Part shown: one piece after another, positions 33,597 to 44,067 of the stretch | Layout of the letters: every line of letters starts with the position of its first letter | Position numbering within the stretch: position 1 is the stretch's first letter | Assembly: GCA_017354895.1 (NCBI GenBank) | Contig: CP071498.1 | Span: forward strand, 2,232,001 to 2,296,000 | DNA: 64,000 nt | Direction of reading: 5' to 3' | DNA from: Podospora comata | Taxonomy: Eukaryota > Ascomycota > Sordariomycetes > Sordariales > Podosporaceae | Notes under the pieces: model-generated | The model's input: only the letters and a program-made list of their open reading frames with translations | The model's database searches: none | Told to the model about the DNA's origin: nothing | Made by a program: the position numbers and the translations under genes

Positions 33597-35363
33597 CTAC
33601 TTCGGCCGACGGAACGGATGCGCCTCCGTATTAAAGACAAACTCATCAAGGCTGATGACGTCCGGAGGCGAAAACATCAAGTAAAAGTATTTGAGCGTCT
33701 CCGCCAAAAAAAAGCTCTCCATCGAGTCCAGCCTTCGTGTCTCGCCCTTCACAGTCACATCAGCAATAGCCGAGTACGCCAGCTTCGTCTCGGTGGACTT
33801 CATCACGCTCTCAAACATACGCCACGCCACCTCCCTCAGCTCCTCCTTGCCCGTCATGCGGTATAGCAAGAACACACTCTCGATGGCTTCCGGCCTCAGA
33901 ATGTACCTCGGGTCGCGCGCGTTGGAGAAGCCCTTCTTCAAGCCCCGGGCACCCTCCTTCTCCCACTTCTCCTCGTCCCACACACACGGCTCCTTCACTG
34001 AGCCGCAGCGCACAAGGCCAAAGATTTCGGGCATCAAACCTGTCGGGAAAGCGTCGTACGCCCATCCACAACCACGGGCGATGCGCTCACCGATGTCGAC
34101 GTGCTCTGGGAGATTGAAGACCTTGCCCCCAAGCCCAAACATGCCACCCACAAAACAGGACAAATGCTGACTTTCGGGGACGTGATCAATCTTGTCAGAT
34201 CGCACAAACGCATCGCCCACAAAGAGGATATCGTGGGGATTGTCCTCGGCCGGTATCATGGGTCGGAAAACCAGGTGTTCCACCACAACCTCCATGGCGG
34301 CGCGGTGCATCTTTTCGTAGCGCGGTTCCTGGCCGCCAAGCAAAATGGCCATCTTGGGCAAGTACTCGTACAACGAGTCTGCAAGGGCGCCGAGCGTGAA
34401 GCCTGATTCGTGGTTTAGCGTCCCCTCGCGAAAGCTGATCAGCTTGGGCCACATGCCGGGCAGTTTGGACGAGGACTGGGTGCGCTCGAGGAGGTCGGTG
34501 ACTCGGCTGACGGCATCGTAGAACTTGGGATCTCCGGTGAGCTGCGACAGTCGTGTAAATTCGAGACTCAAGGAGGCCGGACAAGCAGAGGGATCGTTCG
34601 TTCCGGCAATTTGGGTGCCCCGCTTGGCGTCCTTGAAGTTGAGCCAGAAGCCCGGCATACGGTTTGGTGTGTCAAAAGCCATGTAGAGCATGTTTCCCAG
34701 CTCTGTAGCCTTCTCCAAGAGGGCCCTTTCTCCGCTCAGGTCGTAGGCGCTGAGCAAGCCGCCGAGGTGTCGGATCGTGGTCTCGAACAGATTGGCGCTG
34801 GTGACGGTCGTGTCTGCCCAGTCCAGCTGGGCTGCTGCTGTTGCAGCGGACAGGAACTCATCGTGAAGGCCCATTATCCAGAGTGTATCCAGCGCGTCCA
34901 CCAGTGTCGCAGCCCACCCGCCAAATGTCGTCTTGCCTTCTCCGCTAACCGGCGCCAGTTCGTCACGAAGCCATGCGTGCTTCCTGTAGCTCTTCCAACT
35001 CTTCTCGAAGGCATTGCGCACTGCTTCCTGTCGCTTTACGGTCGTCGCATCGTGTGTATAATCGCGGAAATGGTGCTGGACAGGTGGGAACTGCTTCGGT
35101 GAGCTCGTGGGAAGAGAATGGATCAGCTTCGCAGGATATCGTTGGCGGACCGTGGTCCAGTCGAAGCTACTGGGTTTGAAGCGGATTTTGGCATCAGGCC
35201 TCGATGACTGCGGTGGGGGGCGGATGGGGGAGTCAAATGGGCGGAAGAGGGCGACGACGAGGAGGAAGAAGACGACGGCGAGGAAGGTTCGCACGATGCG
35301 CCGGCCCTGGATCATTGTGTCGGGCGGTCCAGAGGTTTGTGGACGGGATGGAATGGAAGTCAA
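33597..35363 (-). CDS. Class I alpha-mannosidase, GH47
   Basis: Intronless, 588 residues. A type II signal anchor is visible at ~24-42 (IVRTFLAVVFFLLVVALF), then a Pro-rich stem, then a GH47 (alpha/alpha)7 catalytic domain from about residue 115: AFEKSWKSYRKHAW, FGGWAATLVDALDTLWIMGL, FETTIRHLGGLLSAYDLSG, GFTLGALADSLYEYLPK, YILRPEAIESVFLLYRMTG, and the C-terminal FVFNTEAHPF, whose Thr is the usual calcium ligand. GH47 enzymes trim alpha-1,2-mannose from N-glycans in the ER or Golgi; some members act in ER-associated degradation. Which branch this one belongs to is not decided. The start at 35363 gives a 23-residue cytosolic tail; Met17 is an alternative. Confidence 0.92.
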   Translation of the reverse strand: MTSIPSRPQTSGPPDTMIQGRRIVRTFLAVVFFLLVVALFRPFDSPIRPPPQSSRPDAKIRFKPSSFDWTTVRQRYPAKLIHSLPTSSPKQFPPVQHHFRDYTHDATTVKRQEAVRNAFEKSWKSYRKHAWLRDELAPVSGEGKTTFGGWAATLVDALDTLWIMGLHDEFLSAATAAAQLDWADTTVTSANLFETTIRHLGGLLSAYDLSGERALLEKATELGNMLYMAFDTPNRMPGFWLNFKDAKRGTQIAGTNDPSACPASLSLEFTRLSQLTGDPKFYDAVSRVTDLLERTQSSSKLPGMWPKLISFREGTLNHESGFTLGALADSLYEYLPKMAILLGGQEPRYEKMHRAAMEVVVEHLVFRPMIPAEDNPHDILFVGDAFVRSDKIDHVPESQHLSCFVGGMFGLGGKVFNLPEHVDIGERIARGCGWAYDAFPTGLMPEIFGLVRCGSVKEPCVWDEEKWEKEGARGLKKGFSNARDPRYILRPEAIESVFLLYRMTGKEELREVAWRMFESVMKSTETKLAYSAIADVTVKGETRRLDSMESFFLAETLKYFYLMFSPPDVISLDEFVFNTEAHPFRRPK

Positions 35364-36315
35364 GCCACAGTGGCATAATTACCCCACGAAAGACGGGAGG
35401 TCAACTGTGGGTCCCCCCCAACTTCCCCAGCCGCCCAGCCACAGCAACTGGCAGAGCTGACATGTGCCCGGAAGCTCGGAAGTACTGGGGATCTTCTGGG
35501 GATTGCGTCGGCGCTAAGGCACATGAACCAGCCGACTCCGATCTCGGCATCGAGGAGTGGACTCGGCCGTCGCTCTGCCGTGCGTCGGTGCAACGCATTG
35601 ATAGGGAAGCCGGGTGGGCAGGTTGTGTCACTCATCAAACAGCTGCTGCTGAGAGCTTGACGGGGTAGCTCTGCCCGATGGATGTTTGGATTTACCATTT
35701 CTTTTATCTCCCAGAGCCAATTTCACCTGTGACTGTTGCAGCCCATGACCAGGAAGCGTTGTTAAAAAGCCGGCAAGCTGAACTTTGTGTGTATGTGATA
35801 TCCCGCCTCTCTTCCACCCACGTTCTGGAGCCATTCGCTTTCGACGCGTTTGCTTTTGATACCGAATCACCAAGCCCCGACTGTGAAGGGGTTCGTTGTC
35901 TCTCTTCAATTTGATCACGTCTTTTTCTTCCTCCTCATTACTCATCTTCTCCCTCTTCCCTGCTCAACCGGACAAATAAATTCCACTCTGGATCCCGACA
36001 ATTTTTTGGCACCTTTTTGGAAGCTTGGCAGACCCCGTCTCCGCAGCAAAAACCAGCATTATTTTTTTGTTTTCTTTTGCGGATAAAGGCGGGCTCTGTT
36101 TGTCACTCTCACAGCAGCCCCTCAGTCACTCTCTTCTTCGGTGTGTATGTGTTTCCAGACATCAATTGGTGTGCCACTCCTACAAGACCATTTCACTCAA
36201 GTAGAATTGTGAGATGAAGGAGAGTGGAATAAACGGCGGCTTGGAAACTCTCAAACCGCCTCATCAGATTCTTGCAGTCGCAACTTCACCCCTCACCACC
36301 ACAACCACCGCAATC
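35364..36315. promoter_or_regulatory. Divergent promoter region
   Basis: Shared upstream region of the GH47 gene (minus) and the 285-aa gene (plus). It includes pyrimidine-rich runs typical of fungal promoters, for example TTTCTTCCTCCTC near 35929. No gene seen in it. Confidence 0.4.
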
Positions 36316-37233
36316 ATGGACGCCAAAACTGCCACCACCACCACCAGTGCCGTCCCCCCAAGCGAGCAAACCACAAAATGGAACACCAAAAACCTCCCCT
36401 TCCGCCTCGGCGCCGACCTCATCTCCGCCGCCTCAGCAGCCGTCCTCGTAGCACCCATCATCTCAGTCATTGACCGGTATTTCTCCCCCCTTTTCCCCCC
36501 CGTTATCTCACCCTCTAGATCACTAACATCCTCCAGATCAATAATGGAAAACGCCTCAGGCCGCTCCCCCCTCCTAACCTCCCTCCGCACCTCTCTCACC
36601 TCCTTCCTCACCTCCCCCAAAACAATGTTCCTCTCCAAACCCTTCGGCCTCATCTTCGCCCTCTACGGCGGCACCTACCTCACAGCCAACACCCTAGACA
36701 CCTACCTCTCAACAACGCAATCCCTGTCCCCCACATACGTCTCCTCCGGCCCAGAAAAGTTCATCGCCTCCTCCACAGCAAACATAGGAATCTGCATCTA
36801 CAAAGACCAAGTTTTTGTCCGCCTGTTTGGTCCCCCGGGCATCACCCGCCCTGTCACCCTCCCGTCGTACGCGCTGTTTGCGATGAGGGATTGCATGACG
36901 ATTTTCGCGTCGTTTAATGTGCCGGGGCTGCTGGGGCCGAGGATACAGGAGAAGCTGAGCGAGGGGTGGAGGAGGTCGGGGCCGACGGGGGCGACGATGG
37001 CGCAGTTTGCCGCGCCGGCGGTGGTGCAGGTTTTTAGCACGCCGGTGCACCTTTGGGGCTTGGACATTTACAACAGGCCGGGGGTGGGGGTGGCGGAGAG
37101 GGTGAGGTTGGTGGTGAGGAATTGGGGGGTGAGCACGGCGGCGAGGGTGTGTAGGATCGTGCCGGCTTTTGGGGTGGGGGGGGTGGTGAATTTCAAGGTG
37201 AGGGGGGGGTTGATGGGGGGGTTGGGGGAGTGA
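36316..37233 (+). CDS. Conserved fungal protein, mitochondrial-carrier-like or membrane (unknown)
   Basis: Exons 36316-36476 and 36537-37233; 285 residues after splicing. The intron (GTATTT..CTAACATCCTCCAG) is 60 nt and free of in-frame stops, so unspliced mRNA would stay in frame; splicing restores VIDRSIMENASGR, which is the conserved-looking form. The N-terminus is Thr/Ala-rich. The body alternates short hydrophobic helices and turns: LGADLISAASAAVLVAPIISVIDR, KPFGLIFALYGGTYLTANTLDT, KDQVFVRLFGPPG, PSYALFAMRDCMTIFASFNVPGLLGPRIQ, and AQFAAPAVVQVFSTPVHLWGLDIYNR. This resembles a fungus-specific mitochondrial membrane family whose function I cannot name. The Met at 36316 is preferred to the Met at 36214 because the extra residues are low-complexity. 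Confidence 0.7.
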   Translation: MDAKTATTTTSAVPPSEQTTKWNTKNLPFRLGADLISAASAAVLVAPIISVIDRYFSPLFPPVISPSRSLTSSRSIMENASGRSPLLTSLRTSLTSFLTSPKTMFLSKPFGLIFALYGGTYLTANTLDTYLSTTQSLSPTYVSSGPEKFIASSTANIGICIYKDQVFVRLFGPPGITRPVTLPSYALFAMRDCMTIFASFNVPGLLGPRIQEKLSEGWRRSGPTGATMAQFAAPAVVQVFSTPVHLWGLDIYNRPGVGVAERVRLVVRNWGVSTAARVCRIVPAFGVGGVVNFKVRGGLMGGLGE

Positions 37234-38100
37234 AGAGGGTTCGGAAAGGTGTGGGCAGAGCCCGAGGTTGGGGCTCGAGGATTTGGCGTGTCGGGGAGAA
37301 AGAGAAGAAGAGGTGGCGGCGGTTGTTGTTGTTTTTGTCTCAAACTAATGTGGCATGATCATCTGGCGTTTGACAAAGTTTGGGTTTTTCTTTTCTTTTT
37401 TTTCTTTTTTACTTTGTAGAAAGGTTTGGGATATTTTTTCTTTTTCGGTACAGGCATTTTTGGGGCGTTGATACCACACCGCGCGGGTTGGAAACAGTCA
37501 AGTTCCTGTTTCGAATGTCGATTTTGAGAATTGCCTTCTTCGTGAGTGGACTAGCGCCGCACCGGCTTTGGCCTGTGTACGGGGTGTGCTACCCTGTGCT
37601 GGGGGTGTGTTAATTGTAGCGATGCTAGGCCCCATTCTGCCACCCAGGTTAGACTTGCCTAAAGTTAAAATTGGAATTACAATTCCTTAGTTGAATGATT
37701 TCGTGGCCCATAAGTATCACGTCTGAGTTATTTTTCCCGTTGTCTTACTTCTGTTATAAGACGTAAATTTTTACATATTAGATATTAACATCCCTAATGC
37801 AATTTTCTTGATTTCTTAAAAGCTGGAATAGGGAAAACACGCCCTGTATTATATTCTTAGCGTTAAAGAACCCTCTAGGTGCTCTAGAAAAAAATGGGTT
37901 CCCTAGTTTACTACGGCAGTAAGGTGGATTGGCGCGCCTAACCCGGCTTCAGGAGAGTCTTGCCTTAACGCCGAAGGGACGAGGACTGGTACGGCGGCGG
38001 AAAATTAGGCCTCAAGTAGCCAAGTTAATAAACCGTCTAGTTAAGAAAGGGGTGACCTAAAGAAAGAGAATGCCGAACGACTGTCGTTGCAGACTTCCGA
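37234..38100. other. Intergenic, becoming repeat-like
   Basis: The 3' region of the preceding gene up to about 37620, then AT-rich stop-dense DNA of the type seen in decayed repeats. Confidence 0.3.
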
Positions 38101-39160
38101 GCCCTGATGCCAGAGCTAAGAGCATGAACTTAAACACACATTCAATCCAGGGTCGCTCTACCTGCCTGGGAAGGATTTTCCCTTGGCTTTGTTAGGATGA
38201 CCTGCCTACCAGGAGACTCCGCCCTTTCATGGGGGCGTTACAATTGGCATGGAGGTGACGAGGTTGCCGTGCTGACCACTTCTTGGAAGCCGCAGGATCT
38301 CGTAAAGAATCCAACCAATGTCGTCTCACAGATAGATAGGGAACACGATGGGTGTTGCAGCGCGAGCTTACACGCTACCTCCAGGGATAGACTCAGGAGT
38401 ATGGACCTGGGACCCGAGACGTCCGAGTTAGTTGTGACGGCGGCGGGGAAAGAGGCAACGGAGAGGGCAATAGCCGTCCAAATACGAGAGAGAGGCCTCG
38501 CGCTTTAGCAGTCCGCCCGCAGACATTAGCAGTAAGTTGAAGAGTGAACCGGGTGACGAGATAAGATAATAACGTAAGCCAAACCTCGTCAAGGAACGCA
38601 GCGCTATACTTCGTACAGGCAGTATCCTAGCAGTACTGCGACAGAGATGGGATTAGATCGTATGACTTCGATCCTGTTAGGCAGCATGGCCCCGTCAGGT
38701 GGGCGAGGCCGTAAGAAAATAGCAACCTCGAGGGATCGCAAGGCAGATTTTATGTCATAGCTTTAGTAGATGCATGACGGAGAGGAGTAAGGAGGAGGTA
38801 AGAGTTACGAAGTGCTCCAAACTCTGCTAAACTCCGTATTCTCGGGACTAGACGGTGTCAAGGGCAAGAAGACGTGCGGAGCAGCCGATCCAACAGTCCT
38901 GGGAATGGTGAACCGCTATATGCATGTAGACAATAAGCTATGGCTGGACAGGCGATTGCCGCAGCCGTCTTCACCGGCTCCCAACCATGCGCCGGGCTGT
39001 CAACCACCTGCCAATTTCAAAACCACCGATCAGCATGAAGCGGACAGGTAAAATGAAGTGAGCTTTGAAGAAGTGGTGAATGCGGGTTCAGCCGCCTTGG
39101 AAGAACCTAACCATAATGCCCCCAACCCACCGTTGTTTTGGTTGATGTCAGATAGTATGT
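38101..39160 (+). pseudogene. Decayed reading frame of unknown family
   Basis: One + frame keeps protein-like composition over about 1 kb, for example GDEVAVLTTSWKPQDLVKNP and KSYEVLQTLLNSVFSGLDG, and continues to NAGSAALEEPNHNAPNPPLF. It is interrupted many times in a way expected from RIP. A mobile-element origin is likely, but I cannot name the family, so it is treated as a fossil. Confidence 0.35.
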
Positions 39161-40282
39161 ATTAATATATTGATATCACTTTCCTTGACCCTGATGACGA
39201 GTTTCTGTTATGCCAGTTGATCAGGGATGTATGGGCTCAAGCAAAGATATCAAGAGGACGTCTGTCACGTACAAGTTATGTTATGTTTTTGCTTGGGCGT
39301 ATAACATTCTCCTTACTTTTGAATAATTCGACTCCGGAATAAAGCACGGAATGGTTTTCAGTATCGCTCCACATTTTAGACATGTGTTGACTTATAATGA
39401 CCTACTTTATTTTTGCACCCCTTTTTCTTTACACCTGCCACCCCCCGACCCTCTGAGACTTGCACCCCCTTTGCCATATTCTTGCACCCCCTTCATAGAA
39501 CCCTGGGTCACCACCACAAAACGCGCAATTTTCAATACATCTTTTCCACCACTGTATAAAAAAGACCAATTTTTACAGCCAAATAAATACACTATTATGT
39601 CTACGTAAATCAAGTGTTTATTCTGATCGTTGTATCAGGTATAACCTTTCTTTGCAGTGCCCTCGAATTCCTACGCCTTTTTGAGTATGTATCAACAACA
39701 ACGCTCTCACTCGTACAACAATTGCGGAAACCGCCGTTTCCGGAATCTTTAGATATTTGCGCGCAAGTCAAGTGGGTTAGTTGACTGCCTCAGTTACCTT
39801 CTTGGAAGGTCTAACCACACGCCCACGGCGAGTGACCCTCTGGGAGCTAGTCTCTGATGACATCGTTGAAGCCATCGCCAAGACGGTATTAGGCTCCTGC
39901 CTTTCGGTTGTGGTGCTGACGGTGGGCGCAGCCTTCTTGGTACGCTTGGGTGTTGACTCTGAGGCGATCATGAGACCGGCCCTCTTTCTTGGAGGGACCC
40001 TCAGAGAGACTCTGGGCTCTTAAGTCTCAGGCTCCTCAAGACCATTTCCATCTTCCTTGCCACTATTCCCAACGGTCTCATTATCACGACCGGTCTAGAC
40101 CGGACATTAAAAGCCTTCAGGCGTTCACCTCTGCTTTTCTCTGATCATTGTTTTCCGAATCGTAACCGCCCTTACACCGACCATCTCACCCATCCTTCCG
40201 GTGAATGTTATCCCCGTCTGATACACATCAGCCCACCATAACTGAGTAAGTCACGTCGGGCATTTTCAACAGCACTCCCGAG
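39161..40282. other. Intergenic accessory DNA
   Basis: AT-rich sequence with a thrice-repeated TTGCACCCC(C/T)TT motif at ~39412-39492. A minus frame at 39777-39971 ends in a basic stretch (VTRRGRVVRPSKKVTEAVN) that looks like a real C-terminus of a nuclear protein, but no upstream exon could be joined to it with confidence. Confidence 0.3.
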
Positions 40283-41213
40283 ATGCAGCCAGATTCAGAC
40301 TATACAACGTTTGCTGGTGTCATCCGCGACGACAACAGCATGACTAAGCATTCGATTCTCGTTGGCTTTGCTGAGATGGATACGGACACTTCTCTGGACT
40401 CTCTGTTTTCGATGACTGGGGATACTTCCCTGTGGTTCGACGCATCAGATATCTGAGCCAACAACGCATTTTCTACGCGGATGTTTTGGAGTGGGACCTT
40501 CAGTTTCAGACTTGTGAGAGAACTTCGATGAACCAAGCGGCTGTTTTACCTCTGATAAACAGTCTCATATCTGAGAGCATCTCTCAGTACACCTCTCAGG
40601 CACTCCCGACAGAAACGGCATCACCGGCGGTCGGTGAAGCTATTTTTCCGGGCGAAGCATACACAAACACCGCCTTTCTACCCAGCTTTGATTCTTTTTC
40701 TATGCCCTTTCCCGACTGTAGGTCTGTTGGTGATTGTGGAAGCGATGTTGCAGGAGCTGCCTGCCAAGAGACAGACAAGGAGGAGTCAGGGAACGCAACT
40801 CTTCCGTCGTGCCCGGGAAACAAGACAACGAGGTCGTACGAAACCCAGATGCCGCCAATATCAATTCAGAGCCCTTGGATGGCAAGCTATTTACCGGTCA
40901 GGAAGATCCTGAGCTAGCAGTGACGTCTTCTGGGGTTTGTTCGAGTTCGAGGAAACGAGAGCTAGACTCTAGTGTACCCAGTTCTCAATCACCCAAAAAG
41001 CGTCGACGCAGCAGGAGCAAGAGCACATCCAAAACCATTGCTGATATCTTGGACGGAGATGGATTCATCGACAAGTCATTGACCTTAACGGTGAACAGCA
41101 TCCGAATGTACCCTGACCCAGCAGTGGATATCGGGGTGGGATTTCATTGGGATCGTGAGCCCCATGTTTGGCGCGCCAAATCGAGAGGCCAGCTTACCAT
41201 CGATGAACTGTAG
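40283..41213 (+). CDS. Hypothetical nuclear-type protein (exons unresolved)
   Basis: A probable gene, starting MQPDSDYTTFAGVIRDDNS at 40283. Protein-like frames run 40283-~40430, ~40432-40780 and ~40770-41213 in three registers, so at least two introns or shifts are needed; I could not fix the splice sites. Composition is acidic and Ser-rich first, then strongly basic KKRRRSRSKSTSK (a likely nuclear localisation signal), then SKTIADILDGDGFIDKSLTL and an end rich in Trp and Arg (GFHWDREPHVWRAKSRGQL). No domain recognised. It ends exactly where the minus DUF3435-like gene would need its second exon, so one of the two models must be wrong near 41180-41215. Confidence 0.35.
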
Positions 41214-41621
41214 CTAGTCAGCGACCGGCGCTATAAATGAGGCGGCAGTTGTAGGGTTACGAATAATACTTACTGGGGCCATTGACAGCTTAATCTGGTG
41301 GGGGATCTCCTGATGGTTCATTCGTTTCCATGCGTTGCAGAATCGCCGCATAGCGCCCCTCACGCTTCCAGTATCTGCGTTCGGCTTCTCCGGATCTAGC
41401 CTACCTCGAACCTCTCCTTTCATAGTACGTCCGAAGAACTCGGCAAAAAGCTTCAAACACTGCATGTCGAGCGGAGTTGCAGGGATGTGCTGTGTACTGG
41501 GTGTTATTTTGAGTATCGTTTCGAACCTACTACTGGTTAGCGATATCTCCTGTGATTCTGTCCGGTTTGCTACTATACGCTGTCCACACTTGGAGCTCTC
41601 GCTCGTATCTCTTTTTGCCAT
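41214..41621 (-). pseudogene. DUF3435-like (Starship captain-type tyrosine recombinase) N-terminal fragment
   Basis: The frame starts MAKRDTSESSKCGQR at 41621. Around residue 58 it carries the kind of core seen at the N-terminus of fungal DUF3435 proteins: LKLFAEFFGRTMKG, then SVRGAMRRFCNAWKRMNHQE and IPHQIKLSMAP. A good donor (GTAAGTATT) follows MAP at 41277-41269; after a TAG acceptor near 41216 the minus frame reads LQFIDGKLASRFGAP, again matching the family (a Tyr/Phe-Ile-x-x-x-Leu helix), but decays soon after. DUF3435 proteins are the tyrosine recombinases of Starship elements. No catalytic R..Y region is visible, so this is a fragment at best. Confidence 0.4.
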
Positions 41622-41762
41622 TTAACCTTAACTCTCTTCGGACCGGATGAGCGTTATACTTTGAATGGTCTGCTGTAAACCCATTCTGTAGTGCCAGTTA
41701 GATCAACTCGTCTGTTCCCATTGCTTTCCTCACTCCTCGCCTCGTTTCAGTACCCATCATGT

Positions 41763-43250
41763 TTATGGCAATAGGTTGTGCACCGGGGCTCTTTGGTAGG
41801 CGAATGAAAAGGTGGGCTGTCTTTGCTCGATAGCCCTCTGTATTGGGAGAAGAGGCGAGATGATACTGAGCTTAGGGATAACCGAGGGACAGAGATGTTC
41901 AGCGAGAAGTGCATAGAACGATGGCAACCACGGGTCCGTCTTGATGTAAGGCCGGGCGTATAAGGTGGACGATCTCATACTCCTATCTTGAAGCCAAGCG
42001 ACTAATCGCGGGGTGGCACCGGCCCTTTGGTCTGCCAGATCAACACCACTCGCTGCGACAGAGTCTTCTTTGAGCCTTTGGTCAAGGACCAACTCCTCAA
42101 TACGCTCTTCTTCCCACGGCTCTCCCGGGTTAAATTTGCAACGTATGCGTGATGATAGTTTGTTGATATCGCGAAGCAGTTGCGGAAAGTTGACCGCCCT
42201 CCAACCGTAGTTTGACCGAATCGTGGAAACATCCCAGGGGGCTCGTGTTAGGTAAAGATCGTGAGGTTTCTTCCACCGGCGCTCGAGAGAAATCTGCCAA
42301 GCGGCGTCTATCTGCAGGCCGTTGCGAAACACATAGGCCGACTGGTTTAGTGTTGGATGAGTGTTGAGAACTAGGCTGTCAGAATTCGCTACTTCAGGGT
42401 GCAAGGTCTCACCATAAGGTGCGAGGCCTCTGCCATCCACACCGCTACTGGGGTTGCGACGAATCTAACGCACAAGGTATTGTCCTCATCATTGGACGAC
42501 TCCCTGTCGAGGTCATGTTTGGCCTGCTCAAAGTTTATGTTCCCACGCTTGTTGGGAAACGAATCGTCGCATTCATGCTGGCAGCTGGCGCAAGGCCAAT
42601 AAGGTACCTGAAACAGGTTCATCCACAACGAGGCGTACCGTTCGATCTTCAGGGCTGGATTCTCTATGCAGTAGGGTATGAAACCACGGAAGTGACATTC
42701 GGGTTAGGCAACGGAAACGTTATCTTCCTCAAGACAAATATTGCTGAAGTGTTTCCTTGTGCTTGCGGACAGAGAGCCCCAGAAATTGAATAGCCGCTGC
42801 GGCTGCGGAAAATGTGAACTTGCAATTGTGGGATTGCCGCGTGTCTCTGCCCATCGCCGTCATATGTCGCTTGCGCGTTGGTAGACGAGCCCCGATGGCG
42901 CCGAGTTCGTCCTCGGTGGGGATCCTCCAGGGTTGTCTGATAAAGTCGAGAAAACCAGCCAGGCCATCCCTTACCCCCCAGTCCCAATTCTTATCCTGTT
43001 TTTGCTCATCATCGTCATCCTCATCGTCATCCTCATCATCCTCCTCCTCTTCGTCATCCTCGAAGCTCGGTAAGGTCCATCCCTCCCCAGGGCTTCCCCA
43101 GCCAGGATCCCACCCAGTGGTGCCACTGACTTGAGCGATCACCTTCTCTATCAACTGAGCTCTAAGGCTGCGCTCCACCGAAGGAACCTGGTCCCACCTA
43201 GCTGGATCAAAGCTCGGAGGGTCATCCAGCCGCGCATCCTTTTGGCCCAC
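41763..43250 (-). CDS. Hypothetical protein with poly-Asp/Glu tract (model incomplete)
   Basis: Coding-looking minus frames run 43250-~42760 and 42440-41763, with a linking segment around 42730-42400 whose register changes (ITFPLPNPNVTSVVSYPT in one frame, NFEQAKHDLDRESSNDEDN in another). The N-terminal part has MGQKDARLDDPPSF, WDPGWGSPGEGW and a run of about 20 Asp/Glu encoded by a GAT/GAG microsatellite (43010-43060), then WDWGVRDGLAGFLDFIRQPW. The C-terminal part contains AAWQISLERRWKKPHDLYLTRAPWDVSTIRSNYGW. This could be one spliced gene or a partly decayed one. I do not recognise the family; it lies among accessory elements. Confidence 0.4.
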
Positions 43251-43319
43251 GTACCACTTTGTTACGCACAGATTCTCACGCTAGTCCGTCAGGGCAAGGG
43301 TCTGTCGGTGTAGAGTTTA

Positions 43320-44060
43320 TGTTAGCAGAGAGTTAGGTGCAACTGGACAATAAGAGTAGTGTAAGGCGTATTGCCTCTTCCTCTAAGAATCAAACAAAGA
43401 CTTAGATTAAAATCTGTCCAGGTAGGGACAGGTGTAAGTAGCGAAGGAAGCTCGCTACTCCTAAATAATTCTCAAGCAACAGGCTAAGCTTATTGGAGGG
43501 TTATATCCAGTAACTCGCTTAAGACACCGCATTACAGGTGCCATTCCAGGTACCATTACTACCTAGTCGTCCAGTATCCTTCTACCCGTAGGTCTTATAC
43601 CATTTGTCTCGGCGCCATTACCCCGTGGTTAATTATCTCGGGGTTGCTCCTAGCCTCGTGGTTCGCTGTGGTTACGTAAATAACCATATTTACGTGCTTA
43701 TAACGCTAATATAGCTTAGCAGGGTATAATAGGTTTCCCTTTCTTTATGGTCGATGTCCTAGAGACCGTACTAGTCACGATCGTCTTCCTCGTCGTTAAG
43801 TCAAGAGACGGTACTATCCGAGTACACATAGTAGTATTAATTAGTCTCGCGATCCTTCGTCCAGTAGCTCCTGTATTTACTAATAGGGGCAGAGGATCCG
43901 TAGGACCACTATAAGGACGAAGCTTTTTACTTACCACCGCTACTATATGTAAAACTGTGTGTAGACGAGGGAGCTTTCGACGAGTGCGGCGTCGAATACG
44001 AGTGGTAAGCGTACGTCTTACCACTCCTGTGCTTGGATAACGTAGGCGGCGTCGACTAGT
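43320..44060. repeat. AT-rich flank of the DUF7924 island, with left direct repeat
   Basis: AT-rich DNA with a RIP-like look. The left copy of a 76-bp direct repeat is at 43655-43730. The part between 43735 and 44060 appears to be a decayed continuation of the DUF7924 reading frame (minus strand). Confidence 0.55.
43655..43730. repeat. Left copy of 76-bp direct repeat
   Basis: Matches 46305-46380 in the same orientation. Shared blocks are CTCGTGGTTCGC, TAACCAT, ACGTGCTT and GCTT(A/G)GCAGG. Most differences are C/T or G/A transitions, with this copy the more AT-rich one. Confidence 0.8.
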
Positions 44061-44067
44061 GGACAGG

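Noticed and set aside
33691-35102. Several + strand open frames opposite the GH47 gene
   Set aside because: Antisense shadows of a clear GH47 coding frame; no family resemblance.
37900-38100. rRNA-like look of the sequence (GAAGGGACGAGG, GGGTGACC)
   Set aside because: No conserved rRNA helices or order could be matched; the following DNA reads better as a decayed coding frame.
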